Assembly (NCBI GenBank): GCA_016235585.1
Contig: JACRJY010000087.1
Coordinates: 1 to 40,392, forward strand
Source: Verrucomicrobiota bacterium
Lineage (GTDB): Bacteria > Verrucomicrobiota > Verrucomicrobiia > Limisphaerales > JACRJY01
DNA length: 40,392 bases
Direction: 5' to 3'
Under the pieces are notes generated by a model. It searched no databases, had not been told where the DNA came from, and was given only the letters and a program-made list of their open reading frames with translations. The translations under genes and the position numbers were made by a program. Positions 31,962 through 38,876 of the stretch are shown one piece after another. Every line of letters begins with the position of its first letter. Position 1 is the stretch's first letter.

Positions 31962-33433
31962 GTCTTTGCTTTTTTGTTCTTTGCCAGCGTTAATTCAGCT
32001 CTCGCCGCAGCGAGGATCAAGAGTTCAACATCTCGGCGAGACTTTTTTGTTTCGTCTCGCGACTTTGCATCTGTTCCGAAGCTCGCACGCACCAGCGGAT
32101 GCGCTTCGTTCAGCACGACGGTCAATCGCGTGCCGTCGAGTTCGGGCTGATAAAAGCAGGGGCTGTCCAGCCGCTGAAATTTCAGACGGTATTCCAGGCC
32201 ACCCACTCGTCCGCGCCCACCACGCTGGATTTTCCGCGCACCGTTCTTGCCGACGGCACCTGCCTCACGCGGCGGTTCCAGTAGACTGTCATGCCGCTCG
32301 GCGATTGTCTCGGATTCGCGGAAGGCAGTGTCGCCTTTCACGTCAAGGAACGCTCGCCGAGCTCGCCCGTTGAGTTCACGCGCGATTCTCTCCATGTCGG
32401 GCACGAGAATCGAGAGCAACTTTTCCGAAGGATGAATTTCCTGCTTCGTGTGCGTCACGCCAAACAGTTCGTCGAGATCCGGCTCGAACCGCACTTCACA
32501 GCGCCACCAGTCATCATAGTTTTCCTTCCGCTTCTGCCCCATGAAGAACCAGCCTCGGTCAATTTCACGCCCAGCGCGGACGATGGAAACGCCAGCATTT
32601 TTGGCGATACCTTGAACGTTCTTCTCGCTGTTGGAAAGCGAGTGCCATTGTGCGACCGGCAACTCTGCAAAGCGCACCTTGATGACCGATGTCCGGCGTG
32701 GAGATGCACTGGGCGCTTCGGTTTCATAGGTGAGTTCGGGGCCGAACGGCTTTGCGCCAACAAGGTTTGCTCCCTCTTTCACGAATAGCGGGTCGAACGA
32801 GGGGACCAACTCTCCGTTGAGTTGAAGGCGCTTTCCGGCCCAAAGCTGGTAGCGAAACAAGCGCCCCAACTCTGCTCGCAGCTTTCGCGACAGCGGGCCG
32901 AGTTTCCGATCCATCAGCCGGTCACACCGACTCCATGCCACAAGTGTGCCGCGAGCGAACGGGCACAGGCGCCGGAAATCGGGCATGGGCACTTCAGATG
33001 CCGGAGGAATGCTGGCAGCGCGAGACACAACTTCGTCAACGTCGAGATAACTTACGGCCGCAGTCCGCGCATCGGGCGAACTCCACACATCAACCCGCCG
33101 AGCATGACTCAACGATGCGTTTGGCAAACCCATCCCGTAGCGCCCGTGGCTGTCGCGCTGGTTGAAGCGGGAACTCCACCCGAACTGAAGGGCGTGGCGA
33201 AGCGTTTGAGCTTCCATGCCTCGACCATTGTCAGCGACGGTGACGCGCACATCCTCTGCGCCTCCTTGCCGCTCCACCTTTTCCATCGTCACCGAAACCT
33301 GAGTGGCCTTCGCTTCAAAGGCGTTGTCCACGAGTTCGGCCAGTGCAGACCCAAGGCTCTTGTAGCCGGAGTCGCGAGTCGCCTGAATGAAGTTTTCAGG
33401 CACAATCAGGGCAAAAGAAGTCCGTTCGCTCAT
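31904..33433 (-). CDS. GHKL-family ATPase (MORC/MutL/Hsp90-like), second of a pair
   Basis: 509 residues. The Bergerat fold is clear: N-box LAELVDNAFEA (Glu33, Asn37), G1 ADNGRGM (67-73), and the lid motif HGRYGMGLPNA (96-106). A middle domain follows with VSIVRAGREIDRGW and VRFEPDLDELFGVTHTKQEI, in which a Lys-Gln pair may be the transducer lysine that contacts ATP phosphate in this superfamily. The C-terminal third is basic and unlike known domains (KSRRDVELLILAAARAELTL). ATG at 33433 has an AAGGTG upstream. No kinase DHp, topoisomerase or MutL nuclease motif is visible. It shares its key motifs with the ATPase encoded just before it. Confidence 0.9.
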   Translation of the reverse strand: MSERTSFALIVPENFIQATRDSGYKSLGSALAELVDNAFEAKATQVSVTMEKVERQGGAEDVRVTVADNGRGMEAQTLRHALQFGWSSRFNQRDSHGRYGMGLPNASLSHARRVDVWSSPDARTAAVSYLDVDEVVSRAASIPPASEVPMPDFRRLCPFARGTLVAWSRCDRLMDRKLGPLSRKLRAELGRLFRYQLWAGKRLQLNGELVPSFDPLFVKEGANLVGAKPFGPELTYETEAPSASPRRTSVIKVRFAELPVAQWHSLSNSEKNVQGIAKNAGVSIVRAGREIDRGWFFMGQKRKENYDDWWRCEVRFEPDLDELFGVTHTKQEIHPSEKLLSILVPDMERIARELNGRARRAFLDVKGDTAFRESETIAERHDSLLEPPREAGAVGKNGARKIQRGGRGRVGGLEYRLKFQRLDSPCFYQPELDGTRLTVVLNEAHPLVRASFGTDAKSRDETKKSRRDVELLILAAARAELTLAKNKKAKTWTNAFRQSWSRTLATFLS

Positions 33434-33471
33434 AGGAGCACCTTTCTCTTCAGGGTTAATGACTCAGCGGT

Positions 33472-33494
33472 GGGGCGCACTTCTAGTGCGCCCC
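33472..33494 (-). promoter_or_regulatory. Perfect 10-bp hairpin between the two GHKL genes
   Basis: GGGGCGCACT (33472-33481) and AGTGCGCCCC (33485-33494) pair perfectly around a 3-base loop. It occupies the middle of the 74-bp gap between the stop at 33508 and the next start at 33433. No U-run follows on the transcribed strand, so it is not a classical terminator. It could set mRNA stability or the ratio of the two ATPases. Confidence 0.5.
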
Positions 33495-33507
33495 AGCCGG
33501 AGATCGG

Positions 33508-35376
33508 TTAGGCCGTAGCGGTCGTCTTCTTGCCATCCCGTTCCGCTTTGAGAGCGGCGGCATGGCTGGCTTCAGCCTCTGCCGACAGATCATCGCTCTC
33601 AGCATCCCATTCCTCCAATGCCTTAAGCGTTGTGTTGAGGTTTGTGGACCAAAGTTGCCGCTCCTGCTCGTAAAAGAGCTGCCGGTCTTCCTTCGCCCGA
33701 ATCTCTGCCGTGCCCATCACGAAGAGAAGCGCCTCTAGTGCATAGCGCACGTGAGGTGTCGCGTGAGTCGACGCGTAAAGGTCCGAGTAGAAGCGGTGGT
33801 CCCTGTTCAGGTAGAGAACTTTTTGGCCGCCGACTTGCGCCATGCGGTAGAAGGGCGCACCGGGCATATCCTCGAAAAGAACCTTGAACGGAGCCGTCTT
33901 GGCACGGCCTTCGAGGATTTTCTTGGCTTCTTCCTTCGGAATGTTGGTCTGCTCAGCGAGCTTTGATGCTTCGCGATCCAGATTCTCTTGGCTTTTTTCG
34001 ACCTGCTTCGGCGTAGGCTCGTTCGGAGGCTGAGTGAAAAACCGCTGCGCCTTCTCGATGGCGGCCTCAGAGGGACGTTTCTCATTCTGTTTGGTTTTCC
34101 GCTGCTCCTCCTCCCACTTGTCCCGGATCACAGCAGACTCCTTTTCGTAAGCTGCGCGCATAGTAGAGATGGCATCGAACACCCCAGCCTGTTCAAGAAT
34201 GTCCCACAAGCGGTCGCTGAGTCGGATCTGTTGCTTGGAAGTGGTAATCGAGAACTCCTCATCAAGAGTCGGTGGAAAGTCCACCTCGACTCCGACGTAA
34301 TTGTCGTTGGTTTGAAACTTTGTCCAGGGACACAAGGCGTTGACGACATCGATCTGCCGCCCAGCTCGTAAAACAATGATGCCGTTGTTCGCGCGCCGGA
34401 CCGGGAAGCGACTGTTCGGTTTACCGCCCTTAAACTTCAACTTGTCCTCGGGCGTTCGCAGAAAAGTCGAAGGAATTTGCGAGTAGCGCACTTTGACGAT
34501 CCCCGCGACCTCGCCGCTGATTCGATCCTTAACCTCAACCGCAAGGGGCGGCAGCGCCGTCGCCCGTTCCTCGTCGATGTCATAGAAGCGTGCTCCCGGC
34601 GTGAGAAACAACGGGTCTGTTGGCTCAACCTCGATGCCGTTCACCGCAAGCGCAACTTCGCTCATGAAGTTACGATACGTGACACCGAACTCCTGCAACA
34701 GAAAGTCACTCAGTGACCGTGTGGTCTTGTAGTCGAGCCGGTCAATCTTCTCGATCAACACCACGGTGCCGGCTTTCAGAGACGACAAGTGCTTGGTGAT
34801 GTATGTCGCGACCCACTTCGGCAACTCGGCCGGACGCGGTTCATTCGCATAGAACGGCCCTTGCCCCTTCTGAAAATGACCCTCGATTTCGTCGAGGTCG
34901 ATATGAACCGAGTGCCACTCGCCGCCTTCAACCTTTGAAAGGACAGTGTAGCGGCGCCCGATGCTCACACACGCAGACGGCAGACCGTATCCGTAGCGCC
35001 CGAAGCCGGTGCGGTCGTTTTGCCTGTGCGTGCCGCCCCAAATGACCGCCGCACGAATCATCATCGGGTCCATCCCGTGCCCGTCGTCAATCACCGCGAG
35101 CATTTCGGGCTTTTTCTCCGAGGCATTGCCAGTCGCATACCCGAAAGCGACGTGGACGTTACGCGCACCAGCCTGGACGGCGTTGTCGATCAACTCATCC
35201 AAGGCGAAGGCAGTGGATTTGTAGCCGATGTCGCGCATACCCTTCACAAACGCGTTGGCGAGCACGAGGCCGTATTCGAACTTCTTGGCCTGCAACTCCG
35301 CGATGAAATCCCTTTGTCGCTGCAGGTCAGCACTGATGTTGAGTTGGTTTCCGCTTTTCTTGTCGTTGTTCTTCAT
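33508..35376 (-). CDS. GHKL-family ATPase (MORC/MutL/Hsp90-like), first of a pair
   Basis: 622 residues from ATG 35376, preferred because GAAAGAAG lies upstream; a GTG at 35427 would add 17 basic residues. N-box LDELIDNAVQAG (Glu61, Asn65), G1 IDDGHGM (96-102), lid GFGRYGYGLPSA (124-135). The middle domain has NNGIIVLRAGRQIDVVNAL and VDFPPTLDEEFSITTSKQQI, parallel to the partner protein. A charged helical region follows (about 410-510, with KESAVIRDKWEEEQRKTKQN), then a globular C-terminus. The motif order resembles MORC-type ATPases more than histidine kinases. It probably forms an ATP-gated dimer, perhaps a heterodimer with the next gene product. Confidence 0.9.
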   Translation of the reverse strand: MKNNDKKSGNQLNISADLQRQRDFIAELQAKKFEYGLVLANAFVKGMRDIGYKSTAFALDELIDNAVQAGARNVHVAFGYATGNASEKKPEMLAVIDDGHGMDPMMIRAAVIWGGTHRQNDRTGFGRYGYGLPSACVSIGRRYTVLSKVEGGEWHSVHIDLDEIEGHFQKGQGPFYANEPRPAELPKWVATYITKHLSSLKAGTVVLIEKIDRLDYKTTRSLSDFLLQEFGVTYRNFMSEVALAVNGIEVEPTDPLFLTPGARFYDIDEERATALPPLAVEVKDRISGEVAGIVKVRYSQIPSTFLRTPEDKLKFKGGKPNSRFPVRRANNGIIVLRAGRQIDVVNALCPWTKFQTNDNYVGVEVDFPPTLDEEFSITTSKQQIRLSDRLWDILEQAGVFDAISTMRAAYEKESAVIRDKWEEEQRKTKQNEKRPSEAAIEKAQRFFTQPPNEPTPKQVEKSQENLDREASKLAEQTNIPKEEAKKILEGRAKTAPFKVLFEDMPGAPFYRMAQVGGQKVLYLNRDHRFYSDLYASTHATPHVRYALEALLFVMGTAEIRAKEDRQLFYEQERQLWSTNLNTTLKALEEWDAESDDLSAEAEASHAAALKAERDGKKTTATA

Positions 35377-35474
35377 ACTGTCTTCTTTCTTGGCCCGTGT
35401 TTTGGGCCGCTGTTCAGACCGGATCACTTTTTCTGGTTCCCCGCCGTGGATCCGTTTGCCGGCAGAGAAAATCT

Positions 35475-36110
35475 TCAGTTTGCGACGAGCCGCGCCCGCA
35501 GTTTCAGAATCGCGGAGGAAATGAGTTGAGTCACGCGGGGCGCGGACACACGCATTGCCACGGCGGCTTCATTCGCCCGCCAACCCTCGAAGTGAACCAA
35601 CTCGACGGCGCGTAGTTCGTTTGGGGTCAGGACTGCGACGGCAGCCTCCCAAACGAGTCTGCAATCCATCGCATCAAATGCTGGCGTTGCCATTGCGGCT
35701 TCCCGCGCTTCGAGTTGAAGTGAAAGCGTGGTATCCCCGTTCGCTTCCTGCGCGTCCGACTCAGAAAAGCTGCCGATGTAGATTTCCCGTCGCAGGCTGC
35801 GGAGTGAGCGGCGGTAATTGAGCAGGCTTCCGCGCACGTATCGCGCGCAGAAGTGCTCGGCACATCCCTTCGTGGCATCGAAACGTTCGAGGGCTGTCAG
35901 AACGGCGACGGCACCTTCTTGGAAGAAATCCTCGCGCAGATGCAAGTCCGCCCCGGCCAAGCGAGCGGAAAGACCACGGAGTATCGGGTCAAGTTGTTTA
36001 AGCAACTTTTCGCCGCACGGCCAGCCAACATGCGGCGAGCGGTCGGAGGTGGAGCAGTGGGAGGAATTAAGGGCAGGAGTGCCGGCCTTGGGGGAAGCAG
36101 TGCGATTCAT
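35475..36110 (-). CDS. Sigma-70-family RNA polymerase sigma factor, first gene of the cassette
   Basis: 211 residues. After a ~30-residue Ser/Pro-rich leader, region 2 is clear: HLREDFFQEGAVAVLTALER and FDATKGCAEHFCARYVRGSL (about 56-95), with the core-binding and -10-recognition order of sigma factors. A linker lacks an obvious region 3. Region 4 is NELRAVELVHFEGWRANEAA then VAMRVSAPRVTQLISSAILK (about 163-202), a good HTH for -35 binding. No anti-sigma gene is adjacent. It is separated from the first GHKL gene by 98 bp that hold no gene. Role in the cassette is inferred: it may drive the ATPase genes, or be redirected on infection. Confidence 0.85.
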   Translation of the reverse strand: MNRTASPKAGTPALNSSHCSTSDRSPHVGWPCGEKLLKQLDPILRGLSARLAGADLHLREDFFQEGAVAVLTALERFDATKGCAEHFCARYVRGSLLNYRRSLRSLRREIYIGSFSESDAQEANGDTTLSLQLEAREAAMATPAFDAMDCRLVWEAAVAVLTPNELRAVELVHFEGWRANEAAVAMRVSAPRVTQLISSAILKLRARLVAN

Positions 36111-36114
36111 AAGT

Positions 36115-36155
36115 TGTCGAACTCGTCGTCATGTCGTTGAGGTGCGAGTTCGACA
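36115..36155 (-). promoter_or_regulatory. 11-bp perfect inverted repeat just upstream of the sigma gene
   Basis: TGTCGAACTCG (36115-36125) and CGAGTTCGACA (36145-36155) are exact reverse complements separated by 19 bp. The near arm ends 4 bp before the ATG, over the expected ribosome-binding site. It may be an operator for autoregulation or, as RNA, a hairpin that hides the start. The rest of 36156-36326 shows no clear promoter and no gene. Confidence 0.5.
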
Positions 36156-36326
36156 CAGGTTGCAAATTCTTGGAGCACTATTGGCCCCGCCGGTGCAAAC
36201 CGCGCACGTTGATTTTCTTATCTGCCTTTCTTGGGCCGGCGTCAACTCTGACTTTTGCCGCCAAGAGAAGGCTCAAGAGGTAATTACCGTTCGGCGCAGA
36301 GAAGTTAAGAGCATCCGCTCGAATTT

Positions 36327-36431
36327 CTTTCGCCCCTACAGGGCTTGGAGGATTTTTGGGGACGTTTACCCAAGGCGTCGCTCGGTGCTGGCGCACGGCC
36401 ACCATCTCGCTTTGTTCTGGGCTATTATCTG
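36327..36431 (-). repeat. Right flanking repeat of the sigma-GHKL cassette
   Basis: 105 bp from CTTTCGCCCCTACAGGGCTT to CTGGGCTATTATCTG, in inverted orientation to 29803-29890. The pair brackets the four-gene cassette with 1 bp to spare on the left and about 216 bp on the right. It may be a dispersed repeat family used for recombination, or a boundary of the insertion. Confidence 0.72.
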
Positions 36432-36504
36432 CGCGAGAATCCGCGCCGCGCGGCGGAGTGAAGCTGGTTCTTGCGCGCGGATTTTGAGCGGCGATAATTG
36501 GCCC

Positions 36505-36885
36505 GTGAATTCTGCCACGAAAACCATCGCCATTATTGGTGCTTCCAACGACCGCGTGAAGTTCGGCAACAAGGCCGTGCGCGCGTTTCAGCAGCAGGGC
36601 TTCCAGGTTTTTCCCGTCAACCCGAAGGAGACGGAGATCGAGGGACTGCCCGCGTTCAAGTCCATTGGCGACGTGCCGGTGCGCCCGCAGAGGGTGAGCG
36701 TGTATCTGCCGCCGCCGGTGCTGTTGAAGGTGCTGCCCGACATCGCGCGGCGCGGCTGCGACGAACTGTGGCTCAATCCCGGCACCGAATCGGACGAAGT
36801 GCTGGCGGAGGCGGCGCGGCTGGGATTGAACGTCGTTCAGGCGTGCAGCATCGTCGCGGTGGGCGTTTCGCCGGGGAGTTTGTAG
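36505..36885 (+). CDS. CoA-binding domain protein (YccU-like)
   Basis: 126 residues from GTG 36505; the frame is open further upstream, but that part overlaps the sigma gene and is not protein-like. Single Rossmann CoA_binding_2 domain: TIAIIGASNDRVKFGNKAVR, then VFPVNPKETEIEGLPAFKSI, VSVYLPPPVLLKVLPDIARR and ELWLNPGTESDEVLAEAARL. This matches the ~125-140 residue stand-alone family related to succinyl-CoA synthetase alpha N-termini. Exact role unknown. Stands alone between the cassette and the sulfatase pair. Confidence 0.88.
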   Translation: MNSATKTIAIIGASNDRVKFGNKAVRAFQQQGFQVFPVNPKETEIEGLPAFKSIGDVPVRPQRVSVYLPPPVLLKVLPDIARRGCDELWLNPGTESDEVLAEAARLGLNVVQACSIVAVGVSPGSL

Positions 36886-36910
36886 GACAGGCGTCGCGCC
36901 GGTCACGGCG

Positions 36911-37092
36911 GGCGCATCCGGGCACTGCCCCCGACTGGTAGGGACGACCTGCCGGTCGTCCCCAATGTTCCCGCGTCAGCAAGCGCAGCGAAGCGAGCGG
37001 CCCGTGGGCCGGAATCCGCTTCACGTTCCGGGGAAAATGATATGGGGCCGCGCGGCAGCGCAGCCCTACCGGGGGCTGTGCCCGGATGCGCC
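36911..37092. repeat. Inverted-repeat element between the CoA-binding gene and sulfatase
   Basis: 22-bp arms at 36911-36932 and 37071-37092 are reverse complements with one mismatch (left arm begins GGCGCATCCGGGCACTG). Inside lies a hairpin GGGACGAC...GTCGTCCC (about 36940-36960). The right arm ends 2 bp before the sulfatase stop codon, so the element abuts or has replaced the gene's 3' end. Confidence 0.55.
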
Positions 37093-37094
37093 GG

Positions 37095-38876
37095 TCACGG
37101 CCTCGGCAGCACATTTGTGCGCCTGGCCCACGCGTCCCACTTGGCGGCCATCGCCGTCACGCGCTGTGGTTCGCGCGCGGCGAGGTTGTTCATCTCCACG
37201 CGGTCGGCGTCCAGGTCGTAGAGTTCCCACGGCGCACCGGCAAAGGCGACGAGCTTCCATTTGCCTTCCCGGATCGCGCGGTTGCCCTCGTGTTCCCACG
37301 CGAGGAATTCGCGGTTGAGGGGTTGGTTCGCAAAAACAGGCTTCAGACTCCTGCCTTCCATTGGCAAAATTTTATTTCCACCCAGCTCGGCGGGATACTT
37401 CGCGCCCGCGACATCCACGCAAGTGGCCATGAGGTCAATGAGGTGGCCCGGTTGCGCGCGGAACTCGCCCTTCGCCTTCACGCCCGCCGGCCAGTGCGCG
37501 ATGAGCGGCGTGCCGATGCCGCCCTCGTGGCCGTAGTGCTTGTAGAGCCGCCACGGCGTGTTGCACGCGTTGGCCCATGCGGAGCCGCCGCTGGGAAACG
37601 AGCCGGGCTGGCCCAACTGCGCGAGATCCGCGCCACGGTAGAACCGGTTTGGCAGCGCCTGCGTGCCTCCGTTCAACCCGGTGCCGGGCTGCGGTGGCGG
37701 GGGTGGCTGCATCTCAAAGCCGAACGGTTCCCACTCCGCGCACGCGCCGTTGTCGCTCAAGAAAAAAACGAGCGTGTTGTCGATCTGGCCGCTCGCGCGC
37801 AGGTCGGCGAGGAGCCGGCCGACGTTGCGATCCATGCCGGTGACCATGCCGGCATAGACGGCCATGCGCTGCGCGAGATCGGCGCGGCGGTCCGCGGGCA
37901 GCGAATCCCACGGCGGATTTTTCCCGTCGTCCGTCCACGAGCCGAGGCGCCTGGAGGCGACGGGATGCGGAATCTTGCTGCGCGGCGTGAGCGTGGTGCT
38001 CTCGGGCAGCAGGCCGATTTTTTTCTGCCGCGTGAGGCGTCCCTCGCGGATTTTGTCCCAGCCCTGCGCGTAGATTTCCGGGTAGCCCTTCATGTCCTCG
38101 CGTTTTGACTGCACGGGGAAATGCGGCGCCTGATACGCGACGTAGAGCAGCCACGGCGCGGCGGACTTCCTCATGTCGCCAAGAAAATCCAGCGCGTGAT
38201 CGGTGATCGCGTCGGTGGCAAAGAATTCGCCGGGCTTGTAGCTGCGCTGGGGTTTGCCCTCGGGCAGGCGTGTCATCATGCGCGGCTCCCACGAGTCCAC
38301 CGCGTAGCCGCTCACGAAGCCGTAGAAGTCATCGAAGCCGCGCCGCGTCGGCAGTTCGCGGTCGCCCACGTGCCATTTGCCGACGGCGGCGGTGCGGTAG
38401 CCGGCGGGCTTGAGCACCTGCGCGATGGTCACGCACCGCTCGTTGAGCGCGCCACGATAGCCGGGGAACGCCTCGCCCTGATCGCCCGCGCCGGGGTATT
38501 TCGCGGCGCGGTCGGAAGTCATCAGCCCAATGCCGGCCTGATGCGGATACAGCCCCGTGAGCAGCGACGCGCGCGAGGGACAGCAGCGCGTGCTGTTGTA
38601 AAACTGCGTGAAGCGCAGCCCGCCCGCCGCGAGCGAGTCGAGATTCGGCGTGCGAATTTCGCCGCCGTAACAGCCGAGATCCGACCAGCCGAGATCGTCG
38701 GCAAGGATGATGAGGATGTTCGGACGCGGTGCGGCATGCGCCGCGAAGTTCAAAGGCAAAAGGCAAAAGGCAAAAACAAGAGCCAGGCTCAAAATTCCAA
38801 ATGGCGACCATCGCGCCTTGGGACTTGGAGCTTGGAAATTCCCTTGAGCTTTGGATTTTGAATTTTGAGTTTTCAT
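37095..38876 (-). CDS. Secreted type I sulfatase (arylsulfatase-like)
   Basis: 593 residues from ATG 38876, which overlaps the stop of the upstream sulfatase gene (ATGA). Leader residues 1-48 include the hydrophobic stretch PFGILSLALVFAFCLLPLNF ending at a likely AHA cleavage site. Metal Asp pair in NILIILADDLGWSD (53-66); signature CCPSR at 98-102, with Cys98 as the formylglycine precursor; then GKWHVG and DNTLVFFLSDNGACAEWEPF. The family is periplasmic or extracellular sulfate-ester hydrolysis. The DNA encoding the leader is repeat-like, with three GGCAAAA units. The first residues, MKTQNSKSKAQGNF, are unusually polar for a signal peptide. Confidence 0.92.
   Translation of the reverse strand: MKTQNSKSKAQGNFQAPSPKARWSPFGILSLALVFAFCLLPLNFAAHAAPRPNILIILADDLGWSDLGCYGGEIRTPNLDSLAAGGLRFTQFYNSTRCCPSRASLLTGLYPHQAGIGLMTSDRAAKYPGAGDQGEAFPGYRGALNERCVTIAQVLKPAGYRTAAVGKWHVGDRELPTRRGFDDFYGFVSGYAVDSWEPRMMTRLPEGKPQRSYKPGEFFATDAITDHALDFLGDMRKSAAPWLLYVAYQAPHFPVQSKREDMKGYPEIYAQGWDKIREGRLTRQKKIGLLPESTTLTPRSKIPHPVASRRLGSWTDDGKNPPWDSLPADRRADLAQRMAVYAGMVTGMDRNVGRLLADLRASGQIDNTLVFFLSDNGACAEWEPFGFEMQPPPPPQPGTGLNGGTQALPNRFYRGADLAQLGQPGSFPSGGSAWANACNTPWRLYKHYGHEGGIGTPLIAHWPAGVKAKGEFRAQPGHLIDLMATCVDVAGAKYPAELGGNKILPMEGRSLKPVFANQPLNREFLAWEHEGNRAIREGKWKLVAFAGAPWELYDLDADRVEMNNLAAREPQRVTAMAAKWDAWARRTNVLPRP
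38755..38876. repeat. Repeat-like DNA encoding a sulfatase signal peptide
   Basis: Three tandem GGCAAAA units (38755-38775) and AAAATTCA/TTTTGAATTTTGAG-type runs near 38850-38876 form a low-GC block inside otherwise GC-rich coding DNA. On the minus strand it encodes residues 1-41 of the sulfatase leader, including FAFCLLPLNF. Confidence 0.55.

Noticed and set aside
31904..35376. Two-component histidine kinases or DNA gyrase B / topoisomerase subunits
   Set aside because: The ATP site is of GHKL type, but there is no phospho-acceptor His domain, receiver, TOPRIM or gyrase-type transducer sequence.
29892..36110. Canonical Druantia, Zorya, Wadjet or BREX system
   Set aside because: None of the large helicases, MotAB-like pair, SMC-like proteins or PglX/BrxC proteins of those systems is present; only a DUF4338-like protein recalls Druantia.
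35818..36504. Long N-terminal extension of the CoA-binding protein
   Set aside because: The upstream part is antisense to the sigma gene and runs through the flanking repeat; the GTG at 36505 matches the family's length.
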